NCBI GenBank assembly: GCA_027490725.1
Contig: JAIXXN010000053.1
Coordinates: 1 to 64,000, forward strand
Source: Oxalobacteraceae bacterium
Lineage (GTDB): Bacteria; Pseudomonadota; Gammaproteobacteria; Burkholderiales; Burkholderiaceae_D
Length of the DNA: 64,000 nt
Reading direction: 5' to 3'
Shown here: in pieces, positions 28,370 through 36,579 of the stretch
How positions within the stretch are numbered: the stretch's first letter is position 1
Layout: each line of letters opens with the position of its first letter
Program-made: the position numbers and the translations under genes
Notes under the pieces: generated by a model
What the model saw: only the letters and a program-made list of their open reading frames with translations
Database searches by the model: none
What the model was told of the DNA's origin: nothing

Positions 28370-30608
28370 GCTGCTGGAAGCGCTGGTGCCAGCCATGGGC
28401 TGGGCGCTACTGCATTTCCTCTGGCAAGGCTTGCTGATCGGCTGGGGTGTGGCGCTGGCCATGCACTGGCTGCGGCATGCCCGCCCGCAAACCCGTTATG
28501 CCGTGGCCTGCAGCGCCATGCTGTTATGCCTGCTGTTGCCCTTGCTGAGCATCGTCAGCGCTGTGCGCGATCCGGGGCAGGCGAGTGCCACCAGTCTGGT
28601 ATTCCAGCGCGTACTGGCACAGTTCAGTGACAGCGACGCCAGCACTGGCCGGAGCAGCAGCGTCAGTCGCGCTGCGCACAGCGCCCCGCAAGCGCTGAAC
28701 GGTCACGCTGCCTTGAACACCCCCAATCCCCATTCCGCCAGCGATGACTATCCCCGTAGTGCCGGTATGCGCGCCACGCTGGGCGCCCTAGGCAGTGCAT
28801 TCCACACCGATAGCGAGCGCCTGCTGCGCGGGCAACTGGGCTGGATCGTCGGCCTGTGGCTGGCCGGAAGCGCACTGATGGTATTGCGGCTGGCGCTGGG
28901 CTTGCAGTGGGTGGCCAGACGCACCCGTCCCGAGGCCTACACCAGCCACCCTTACTGGCAGCGCCGCCTGTCGCTGCTGGCCAGTCGCTGCGGCATGACG
29001 CGTCATGTACGTCTGGGCAGTGCCGAGGGCATCGACGGCCCGATCACGGCGGGCTGCTGGCGCCCCATCGTACTGGTACCGGCTGCGCTGCTGAGCGGCA
29101 TGCCGCCCGAACTGCTGGAAGCCTTGCTGGCACACGAACTGGCGCATATCCGCCGTCACGATTATCTGGTCAATCTGCTGCAAAGTAGCATCGAGATACT
29201 GCTGTTCTATCACCCTAGTGTTTGGGCCTTGTCACGCAGGATACGCTTAGAGCGAGAACAAATCGCCGACGATCTTGCGGTGGACATGCTCGGCCAGCCC
29301 CAAAAGCTGGCACAAGCTCTGGCGCAACTGGATCAGTTCCAGTTCGACAGTACCCAACTAGCCCACGCGGCTCACGGAGGAAATCTCATGTCTCGTATTC
29401 AACGCCTGGTGCGTCCCCAACTTGAACCTACCAGCTGGAAACTGGCCTTGCCCCTGCTTGGATTGTTTGCTGGCGGCGCGCTATTGCTGGCGCAGGTGGC
29501 CCCGCAGGCCGCAACCCTGACCGCCGTCGCGGCGACGCCTGCCGAAGTTGTGCCAGCTGCGGCGTCCGCACCGGCACCAGCACCAGCACCAGCACCAGCA
29601 CCAGCACCAGCAGCCAAGGCGCGCGTCGCTGCCGCTGCGCCCGCCATACCTGCAGTGCCAGCCTTGCCAGCCAAACAGAGCTTGCCAGCTTTGCCTGCCG
29701 TGGCCGCCGCGCAGGCACGACCTGCCTTGCCTGCGCTCTCGGCCTTGCCACCGCCACCGCCACCCCTGACACCACCGGCACTACCAGCACCACCGGCACC
29801 ACCGGCACCACCGGCCGTGCCTGCGGCGCCCCCTGAGGCCATGCTGGACGCGGCCGACAGCAAACACGCCGCCTATGCGCTGGTGCATGAGCAGCAGCAC
29901 AGCGTGGCGACCCGGATCACCAGCCGTGACCGTGCCGAAATCGATGTGGCGCGTAGCCGTCTGAAGGGTGACTTCCTGTGGGTACGCGATGGCAAGCAGC
30001 GCTACGTGATTCAGGATGCTGCCACGCTAGCGCAGGTGCAGGCGGCCTGGGCTGCCGTGGACCGTATCGCTGCCCGCATGGAAGAACATGGCAAGAAAAT
30101 GGACTTGCAGGGGCAGGCTATGGACGCCATCGGTAAGCAGATGGATGCGGCGGGACGCGAGTTCGAGAAACGCTGGATCCAGCCATCGGCCCAGCAGGAG
30201 CGCAAGATCGAAGCGCTGGCACGTCAGCAGGAAGCCATCGCGCGCCGACTGGAGCAAGCCGCGCGCGCCCAGAGCGAGCATCCTACGGATCAGCAATTGC
30301 AGCAATTCCATCAGCTTCAGGCGGCGCTGCAACGTGAAATGGCGCCTTTGCAGAAACAGATCGAGCAACTGGTCAAGCAGCAGATCGAGCCGCAGCTTCA
30401 GGCACAGCAGCAGGCGCTGCAGCAATCCATGCAGGGTTTGCAAGCCCGTATGACGGAAGCCAGCAAACCCATGGCGCTACTGGGCCAGCAGATGGGGGAG
30501 CTGGCGCGCGAACAGGCTCTGGCCAGTCGCGCTGCCGAGCAAGCGATGCGTAATCTGATCCGTGACGCGAAAAACAACGGTAAATTGCAGGCCGTTCCGG
30601 CCGGCTAG
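28362..30608 (+). CDS. M56 family (BlaR1-like) membrane metallopeptidase
   Basis: Predicted integral-membrane zinc protease. The 748-residue protein has N-terminal membrane helices (first about residues 8-27, second about 44-65, another about 155-175). The catalytic helix HELAH (258-262) and a downstream EREQIADDLAV block follow, then a further membrane helix (about 360-378). The remainder is unusual: an Ala-Pro linker with six ACCAGC units, a proline tract, then a Gln/Glu-rich coiled coil (about 560-730). There is no penicillin-binding sensor domain as in BlaR1. AGGGG precedes the ATG at 28362. Substrate and signal are unknown. Confidence 0.85.
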   Translation: MHRLLEALVPAMGWALLHFLWQGLLIGWGVALAMHWLRHARPQTRYAVACSAMLLCLLLPLLSIVSAVRDPGQASATSLVFQRVLAQFSDSDASTGRSSSVSRAAHSAPQALNGHAALNTPNPHSASDDYPRSAGMRATLGALGSAFHTDSERLLRGQLGWIVGLWLAGSALMVLRLALGLQWVARRTRPEAYTSHPYWQRRLSLLASRCGMTRHVRLGSAEGIDGPITAGCWRPIVLVPAALLSGMPPELLEALLAHELAHIRRHDYLVNLLQSSIEILLFYHPSVWALSRRIRLEREQIADDLAVDMLGQPQKLAQALAQLDQFQFDSTQLAHAAHGGNLMSRIQRLVRPQLEPTSWKLALPLLGLFAGGALLLAQVAPQAATLTAVAATPAEVVPAAASAPAPAPAPAPAPAPAAKARVAAAAPAIPAVPALPAKQSLPALPAVAAAQARPALPALSALPPPPPPLTPPALPAPPAPPAPPAVPAAPPEAMLDAADSKHAAYALVHEQQHSVATRITSRDRAEIDVARSRLKGDFLWVRDGKQRYVIQDAATLAQVQAAWAAVDRIAARMEEHGKKMDLQGQAMDAIGKQMDAAGREFEKRWIQPSAQQERKIEALARQQEAIARRLEQAARAQSEHPTDQQLQQFHQLQAALQREMAPLQKQIEQLVKQQIEPQLQAQQQALQQSMQGLQARMTEASKPMALLGQQMGELAREQALASRAAEQAMRNLIRDAKNNGKLQAVPAG
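29576..29611 (+). repeat. (ACCAGC)6 hexanucleotide microsatellite
   Basis: Six perfect hexamers within the M56 gene, encoding an Ala-Pro linker. The hexamer is identical to that at 20205-20246. Nine-base CCACCGGCA-type repeats follow near 29771-29815. Confidence 0.9.
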
Positions 30609-30683
30609 GTAAAGCCAGGGCAGGCCGCTGCGGGCGCTGAAGATTCCGTCCGCAGCGGCAGCAGTCCGGGGCGCCGCTGCCGG

Positions 30684-30689
30684 TATAAT
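30684..30689 (+). promoter_or_regulatory. Possible -10 element placed for a leaderless uvrD mRNA
   Basis: Perfect TATAAT ending exactly 7 nt before the A of the uvrD ATG, the normal distance from -10 to +1. No Shine-Dalgarno lies between. The -35 region has no good consensus. Confidence 0.45.
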
Positions 30690-30695
30690 CACGGC

Positions 30696-32996
30696 ATGCA
30701 AAATCTCTTACACAATCTCAATGAAGAACAGCTGGCCGCCGTCACGCTGCCAGCGCAGAGCGCCCTGATTCTGGCGGGCGCCGGTTCCGGTAAAACCCGC
30801 GTGCTGACCACCCGGATTGCCTGGCTGATCCAGACTGGGCAAGTCTCGCCTTCCGGCATTCTGGCCGTGACCTTTACCAACAAGGCCGCCAAGGAAATGC
30901 TGACGCGCCTGTCGGCTATGCTGCCGATCAATACGCGGGGTATGTGGATCGGTACCTTCCACGGCTTGTGTAACCGTTTGCTGCGTACCCATCACCGTGA
31001 TGCAGCGCTGCCGCAGACCTTCCAGATTCTCGACAGTCAGGATCAGTTGTCGGCCATCAAACGTCTGATCAAGGCGCACAACGTCGATGACGAAAAATTC
31101 CCGCCCAAAGAAGTGATGTACTTCATTAACGGCGCCAAAGATCAGGGCCTGCGTGCCGATAAAATCGAGCCTTACAACGCTGACGAACGTAAAAAAGTCG
31201 AACTGTACGAGCTGTACGACGCGCAGTGCCAGCGCGAAGGCGTGGTCGATTTTGCCGAACTGCTGTTGCGCAGCTACGAGCTGCTCAGTCGCAACCAGCC
31301 GCTGCGTGAACACTACCAGCAGCGCTTCCGCCACATTCTGGTGGACGAGTTCCAGGATACCAATGACCTGCAGTACAAATGGCTGAAGCTGCTGGCCGGT
31401 GTGCCGGGCAATAGCGGCAGCGCACTGTTCGCGGTGGGTGACGACGATCAGAGTATTTACGCTTTCCGCGGCGCCAATGTGGGCAATATGAGCGCCTTCG
31501 AGCGCGAGTTCCAGGTGAAGAATCTGATCAAGCTGGAGCAGAACTACCGCTCGCATGGCCACATTCTGGATGCTGCCAATGTGCTGATCGCCAATAACAG
31601 CAAGCGTCTGGGCAAGAATCTGCGCACCGATGCCGGGCATGGCGAACCGGTGCGCATCTACGAAGCCAGTTCCGATCTGGCCGAAGCGCAGTGGATCGTC
31701 GAAGAAACCAAGAGTCTGGTCGCGGATGGCGCTTCGCGCAGCGAAGTGGCGGTGCTATACCGTTCGAACGCCCAGTCGCGCGTGATCGAGCATGCACTGT
31801 TCTCGGCTGGCATCCCCTACCACGTGTATGGCGGCCTGCGCTACTTCCAGCGCGCCGAGGTCAAGCACGCGATCGCCTATCTGCAACTGATGGACAATCC
31901 GCACAATGATTCGGCCTTCCTGCGGGTAGTGAATTTCCCCACCCGCGGGATAGGCCTGCGCAGCATCGAAGCGCTGCAGATGGTGGCCGAGCAGCAGCGC
32001 ATTTCCCTGTATGCGGCGGTGCCCCACGTGGCGGGCAAAGCCGGTTCCACGCTGGCGGGGTTTGTACGTCTGATCGAAGGCGCACGCTTTGAAACCCAGC
32101 AGATGGCCTTGCCGGAGCTGGTGCGCGTGGTGCTGGAACACAGTGGCCTGCTGACTCACTACCAGACCGAAAAAGAAGGCGCCGACCGCATCGAGAATTT
32201 GGAACAGATGGTCAGTGCTGCCACCCAGTTCGTTTCCGAAGAAGGTTACGGCCAGGGCGCACCGGCCCATCTGGGACCGGCCGCGCAGGCGCAGTCTGGT
32301 GCTGCCGTGGTGAATCAGGATGGCATCGAGATTCTCGATGCCGATGCGCCGCTGCCAGCCGTGATGTCGCCGCTGTCGGCCTTCCTGTCGCATGCCTCGC
32401 TGGAAGCGGGCGACAATCAGGCAACCGTCGGGCAGGACGCTGTGCAGATGATGACGGTGCACTCGGCCAAAGGGCTGGAGTTCAACAACGTCTTCATCAC
32501 CGGGCTGGAAGAAGGCCTGTTCCCGCACGAGAGCAGTTCGCGCGAACACGATGGCGTGGAAGAAGAACGCCGCCTGATGTATGTCGCAATTACCCGTGCG
32601 CGCCAGCGTCTGTATATGTGCTTTGCCCAGACCCGCATGCTGCACGGCCAGACCCGCTACAACATGAAGTCGCGCTTCTTTGACGAGTTACCGGAGGAAT
32701 CGCTGAAATGGCTGTCGCCCAAAGTGCAGTCGCACTGGTCCGGTCAGACCAAGTCGGCCTGGGATGCGGCGCCGCTGGTCGGTTCCGATAATGCGATTGC
32801 CCAGAAGATCGCCCAGAAGGCTCCCGGCAATGGCTGGCGCGTCGGCGAATCGGTCCAGCATGGTAAATTCGGCGAAGGCGTGATCGTGTATATCGAAGGC
32901 AGTGGCGCCAGCGCCCGGGCCCAGATTAACTTCGGTAACGTCGGCATGAAGGTGCTCGACCTGAGTATCGCCAAGCTGGAGCGGCTAGGACGCTAG
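30696..32996 (+). CDS. uvrD: UvrD/Rep family ATP-dependent DNA helicase
   Basis: Superfamily 1A 3'-5' helicase for excision and mismatch repair. The 766-residue protein has the Walker A motif AGAGSGKT (27-34), TFTNKAAKEM, the DEXX box VDEFQDTND (about 216), GDDDQSIYAFRGA, motif VI VAITRARQRLYM and a C-terminal Tudor-like tail (VGESVQHGKFGEGVIV...) that in UvrD/PcrA contacts RNA polymerase. The start matches the family (LNEEQLAAV). Length and tail favour UvrD over Rep. It ends 45 nt before a convergent gene. Confidence 0.93.
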   Translation: MQNLLHNLNEEQLAAVTLPAQSALILAGAGSGKTRVLTTRIAWLIQTGQVSPSGILAVTFTNKAAKEMLTRLSAMLPINTRGMWIGTFHGLCNRLLRTHHRDAALPQTFQILDSQDQLSAIKRLIKAHNVDDEKFPPKEVMYFINGAKDQGLRADKIEPYNADERKKVELYELYDAQCQREGVVDFAELLLRSYELLSRNQPLREHYQQRFRHILVDEFQDTNDLQYKWLKLLAGVPGNSGSALFAVGDDDQSIYAFRGANVGNMSAFEREFQVKNLIKLEQNYRSHGHILDAANVLIANNSKRLGKNLRTDAGHGEPVRIYEASSDLAEAQWIVEETKSLVADGASRSEVAVLYRSNAQSRVIEHALFSAGIPYHVYGGLRYFQRAEVKHAIAYLQLMDNPHNDSAFLRVVNFPTRGIGLRSIEALQMVAEQQRISLYAAVPHVAGKAGSTLAGFVRLIEGARFETQQMALPELVRVVLEHSGLLTHYQTEKEGADRIENLEQMVSAATQFVSEEGYGQGAPAHLGPAAQAQSGAAVVNQDGIEILDADAPLPAVMSPLSAFLSHASLEAGDNQATVGQDAVQMMTVHSAKGLEFNNVFITGLEEGLFPHESSSREHDGVEEERRLMYVAITRARQRLYMCFAQTRMLHGQTRYNMKSRFFDELPEESLKWLSPKVQSHWSGQTKSAWDAAPLVGSDNAIAQKIAQKAPGNGWRVGESVQHGKFGEGVIVYIEGSGASARAQINFGNVGMKVLDLSIAKLERLGR

Positions 32997-33003
32997 CCGA
33001 TAG

Positions 33004-33045
33004 CTGCTAGCAGCGAACTGCTAGTTGTTAGCTGCTAGTTGCTAG
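33004..33045. repeat. Three 14-bp tandem repeats at the end of the acyltransferase gene
   Basis: Units start with CTGCTAG at 33004, 33018 and 33032; the last two match at 13 of 14 positions. The first is part of a 12-bp palindrome GCTGCTAGCAGC (33003-33014). The array contains the stop codon of the acyltransferase and fills most of the gap to uvrD. No terminator is seen. Confidence 0.75.
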
Positions 33046-34124
33046 CTGCGGCGGCGGCGTGCCAGCACGCCGCGCACATAGGCCAGTGCTGGCGCTTCGA
33101 CGCAGTGCCAGCTGAACACCGACAGGGGCAGCACAATGGCCAGCGTGGCGGCCAGCATCAGCCAGATGCCGGTCGGTGGCAGCAGCGCTTTCAGCATCAG
33201 CATCACGGGCCAGTGGTAGATGTAGATGGCGTAGGAATAGTCATGGCGCTGCAGATGACGCCAGCGCAGCAGGCGCGAACTGCCCACCCACAGTGCCAGC
33301 GTGACGGCCACCAGATTCACGCCGAACACGGTCAGTGCCTGATGCTCGAGAGCGAGCCAGCGCGTCGAATTCAGGGCCAGCAGCACGCAGGCCACCACGA
33401 ACGGCCGCATGCCGATACGTAGTTCGGCCGCCAGGGTTTGCAGCAGCATGCCGCACAGGAACAGGCTCCACAATCGCGCTTCCCAGATATAGCCGGCCAG
33501 TACGGTCGGGAACTGGAATGCGGCCAGTGCCAGTAGCAAGGACATCACCATCATCCAGCGCCGCATCGGCAGAATGGCTGCCGCACCGATCAGTGCGACC
33601 ATCACATACATGCGGCCTTCCCAGTACACCGTCCACAGCGAACCGTTGAGCGCCGCGCCACCGAGTACGCCGGGTAGTGCCAGTTCTGCGGGAGGAATCT
33701 GGTACACCAGCCAGTGCAGCATGGCACCGTTAACAATATAGCGCCACGGCGCCGGATCAGCCAGACCGGCTAGACCGGCTGGCGAGAACCAGATCACCGC
33801 TACCACGGTCGTGAGTGCCAGACAGACTAGCAATCCCGGCACCAGTCGCGCCGCGCGCCGCACGGTAAAGCGCAGCAGATCGGGATCACGCATCCAGCTC
33901 TGGGTAATAAACAGGCCGCTGAGTACAAAAAACACGTCCACCGCCAGTGCGCCGATGTCGGCCACCGGCAGCATCAGTGCGCTCAGCGGATCCGGCCCGG
34001 CAGCCAGTGTATTGTGTTCGCCCGCATGGAACAGCAGCACCAGCAGCGCGGCAATCAGACGTACCAGATTGAAGCTGTTATCGTTGGAGTCGATGGCACT
34101 GGCCAGCGTGCGCGGTGTCTGCAT
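33042..34124 (-). CDS. Acyltransferase family 3 membrane protein (OafA/YrhL-like)
   Basis: Multi-pass membrane protein of 360 residues that typically moves acyl groups onto surface sugars or exported molecules. The N-terminal block NSFNLVRLIAALLVLLFHAG carries the conserved Arg and His of the family. It is followed by DVFFVLSGLFI and several more membrane helices, ending in a basic RRRR tail. It is the last gene of the minus-strand group DUF2782-thrB-BPSS1780-acyltransferase, 15 nt after the preceding stop. The acceptor is unknown. Confidence 0.9.
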   Translation of the reverse strand: MQTPRTLASAIDSNDNSFNLVRLIAALLVLLFHAGEHNTLAAGPDPLSALMLPVADIGALAVDVFFVLSGLFITQSWMRDPDLLRFTVRRAARLVPGLLVCLALTTVVAVIWFSPAGLAGLADPAPWRYIVNGAMLHWLVYQIPPAELALPGVLGGAALNGSLWTVYWEGRMYVMVALIGAAAILPMRRWMMVMSLLLALAAFQFPTVLAGYIWEARLWSLFLCGMLLQTLAAELRIGMRPFVVACVLLALNSTRWLALEHQALTVFGVNLVAVTLALWVGSSRLLRWRHLQRHDYSYAIYIYHWPVMLMLKALLPPTGIWLMLAATLAIVLPLSVFSWHCVEAPALAYVRGVLARRRRS

Positions 34125-34139
34125 GGGCGGGCGGCGGGC

Positions 34140-34913
34140 TTATGGCTTGGGCGTGGAGGCGGGCACGGCGCTGGCCGGCGGCGTGCCGAAATAGTGGCGG
34201 TAGCAGACGTACAGCGTGCAGTGCAGCAGCACCACCATGATCAGGAACAGTGTGAAGATCACGGTCAGCTTCAGTTGCGGCGAGCTCAGCAGGAACACCG
34301 GCAGCGCCGTGCCGATCTGGAACAGAATAAACAGCAGTAGCGCGGCGGCGAAGAAGGCGCGGAAATCACGCTTGACGGTGACCACGCTATAGAACAGTGC
34401 TTTGCCCAGCGACATCTTCTGCCAGACGATCAGCGGCGCAGCCAGACAGCTGAACAGCCAGCCCAGCATATAGATCAGCGAGGCCAGGAACAGGGGGCCG
34501 CGCGATTGTTCCAGTGCGGCTTCGTCGACTTCGACTTCACGGCTGGCCATTTGGATCAGGTTGCCATTGTCGAGCAAGCTCAGTACGCCCAGCGCCACCA
34601 GCATTACCAGCAGATACAGCGCACCGAGGCCCAGCAGGGGGCGTCGTAGCGGCTGGCGGAAACCGCTGAATACTAGCCGTGGCTGGGCGCGCTGGCCGTG
34701 CTCGACATCGGCACAGGCTTGCAGTATGGCGACCGTAAACATGGGCGCCAGCAAGGTGGGAGCGATCGAGCCGAGCAGCGGCACTGCCAGCGAGAACATG
34801 GACAGGAACATGCAGCAGAAGAACAGCGCCATCAGCCCGCCCGGTTGCTTGCGGAAGAGTTGCCAGCCCTGTTGCACCCACAGCCAGCCTGTACGCATGG
34901 GCAATTTGTTCAT
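34140..34913 (-). CDS. BPSS1780 family membrane protein
   Basis: Integral-membrane protein of 257 residues and unknown function, of a family I associate with thrB in Burkholderiales. It has about six hydrophobic segments ([96 protein letters not shown]). A conserved start [16 protein letters not shown] precedes the first membrane span. Its start overlaps the thrB stop (ATGA), so translation is coupled. Confidence 0.85.
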   Translation of the reverse strand: MNKLPMRTGWLWVQQGWQLFRKQPGGLMALFFCCMFLSMFSLAVPLLGSIAPTLLAPMFTVAILQACADVEHGQRAQPRLVFSGFRQPLRRPLLGLGALYLLVMLVALGVLSLLDNGNLIQMASREVEVDEAALEQSRGPLFLASLIYMLGWLFSCLAAPLIVWQKMSLGKALFYSVVTVKRDFRAFFAAALLLFILFQIGTALPVFLLSSPQLKLTVIFTLFLIMVVLLHCTLYVCYRHYFGTPPASAVPASTPKP

Positions 34914-35869
34914 CCGTGTAATCCCGGTGCTGGTGTCGCGATGCGCACCCGCAGGATGCGTTCGAAGTGGGTCGGGTCGTGCGGAGTCAGCATTTCGGCC
35001 TCGCGTGGCTGGTAGAAGTCATACAGGCGCGACAGCCAGAAGCGCAGCGCCGCCGCGCGCAGCATCGGTTGCCAGGCGGTCTGCTCGGCGTCCGTGAAGG
35101 GCCGCACCGCGTGGTAGGCGTCCAGCAGGGCACGCACGCGGGCCGTATCGAGTTCGCCACTGGCGAGGTCGATACACCAGTCGTTGACGGTGACCGCCAC
35201 ATCGAACAGCCAGGTGTCGCAGCCGGCAAAATAGAAGTCGAAGAAGCCGGTCAGGCGCTCGCCATCGAACATCACGTTATTGCGGAACAGGTCGGCGTGC
35301 ACGGGACCGCGCTGCAGCTGGCGATAGGTGTCGCAGCCGGCAAACGCTTCCTGGAAATGCATTTCTGCGCGCAGCAGATGGGCATTCTGTTCCGACAGAT
35401 ACGGCAGCACGGCCGGCGTGGTGGCATTCCACCAGTCCAGCCCGCGCAGATTCGGTTGCTGCAGCGGGTAGTCGACGGCGGCCAGATGCATGCGCGCCAG
35501 CATCGCGCCAACGGCGGCGCAATGCACCGGCTGCGGCGCCATTTGCGAGCTGCCTTCCAGTTTCGACACGATCGCAGCCGGTTTGCCGTGCAGCGATACA
35601 ATCAGCTCGCCGTCGTGGTTGGCGACCGGGGCAGGTACCAGCACGCCCCGTTCGGCCAGATGGTGCATCAGCTTCAGGTAGAACGGGAGTTGCTCGAAGG
35701 AGAGATTCTCGAAAATGGTGAGCACATACTCGCCGCTTTCGGTGGTCAGGAAGAAATTACTGTTTTCGATGCCGGAGGCGATGCCCTTGAGGGCGAGCGC
35801 CGAGCCAAGAGGAAATTGTTTGATCCACTGGGAAACGTCGTCCAGCGTGACCGAGGTAAACACTGCCAT
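34910..35869 (-). CDS. thrB: Homoserine kinase (type II, choline-kinase fold)
   Basis: Phosphorylates L-homoserine on the way to threonine. The 319-residue protein belongs to the aminoglycoside/choline-kinase-like form found in Betaproteobacteria and pseudomonads, not the GHMP form of enterics. It starts [16 protein letters not shown] and has the catalytic loop [14 protein letters not shown] and the metal-binding block [10 protein letters not shown]. The frame runs open to 35929, but the ATG at 35869 gives the family N-terminus. Confidence 0.94.
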   Translation of the reverse strand: MAVFTSVTLDDVSQWIKQFPLGSALALKGIASGIENSNFFLTTESGEYVLTIFENLSFEQLPFYLKLMHHLAERGVLVPAPVANHDGELIVSLHGKPAAIVSKLEGSSQMAPQPVHCAAVGAMLARMHLAAVDYPLQQPNLRGLDWWNATTPAVLPYLSEQNAHLLRAEMHFQEAFAGCDTYRQLQRGPVHADLFRNNVMFDGERLTGFFDFYFAGCDTWLFDVAVTVNDWCIDLASGELDTARVRALLDAYHAVRPFTDAEQTAWQPMLRAAALRFWLSRLYDFYQPREAEMLTPHDPTHFERILRVRIATPAPGLHG

Positions 35870-35944
35870 GGGTATAAAGAGGTTCGGTGAGCGGCGCCGC
35901 CACGAGGCGGCCGCCGCAGGCACCCGCAATGGCGGGCGTGCGCG

Positions 35945-36349
35945 TTATTTCGCGGCAGCTGGCGGGCTGGTTTCGGCGGCGCCTTCTTCCTCTGCCGTTT
36001 TCTTCTTTTTCTTGCCGATATCAAATTCCATCACCGTCCACTGTGGGCCGCGGTTGGCGCCGCCCATTGCGTCGCCGGGCAGGGCGGTGCCGGCAGGGTG
36101 ATTCGGCCGCACTGTGTAAGTGCTCGGGCCGCTTTTGACGGTCGCTTCGACCACTTTGCCGCTGTTGTCACGGCGTTCCGTGATCTTGGTCTCCGGCGCC
36201 GGTTTGGACGTCACGGTGATCGGATCATTGCTCACTTCCTCGAGCTTTTCCAGTTTTGGTGGCGCCTGGCTAGGGGTGGACTGGGCGAACGCCGAGTGGG
36301 CGCTCAGGGTCAGGAGCAGGGCAGGCCAGAGGGTGGAAGTGCGCAGCAT
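35945..36349 (-). CDS. DUF2782 family exported protein
   Basis: Small exported protein of 134 residues and unknown function. A signal peptide (MLRTSTLWPALLLTLSAHSAFA, cleavage near residue 22) is followed by a charged domain with ITERRDNSGKVVEATVKSG and YTVRP, the DUF2782 core, then a lysine-rich end (KKKKK). The ATG at 36349 is chosen because it places the signal peptide at the start; the frame continues upstream to 36436 without similarity. It is the first gene of the thrB operon and divergent from polA across 230 nt. Confidence 0.85.
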   Translation of the reverse strand: MLRTSTLWPALLLTLSAHSAFAQSTPSQAPPKLEKLEEVSNDPITVTSKPAPETKITERRDNSGKVVEATVKSGPSTYTVRPNHPAGTALPGDAMGGANRGPQWTVMEFDIGKKKKKTAEEEGAAETSPPAAAK

Positions 36350-36579
36350 GGTGGATCGCCTTAATCGTGGAACTGGGTGGTAAAAAACCGCCAAATTTTT
36401 ATGTATGATCCATTGTAACAAACTGACACGCCGCACTGCTTCTAAAAGCTGATTTTTACGTATAGAAAGTGCTGAATTGTTTTTTTGAAAAGTGGTTGAC
36501 GGGCTCAGCTACCCCCTTAAAACCTGCGATAATGCACGTTTATGATGCCGCAAGGCTGCTCCATCCCCTATTCGAGTCT

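Noticed and set aside
34982..35890. Long plus-strand frames opposite thrB
   Set aside because: Shadows of thrB; thrB has catalytic motifs, a family start and an ATGA overlap with its neighbour.
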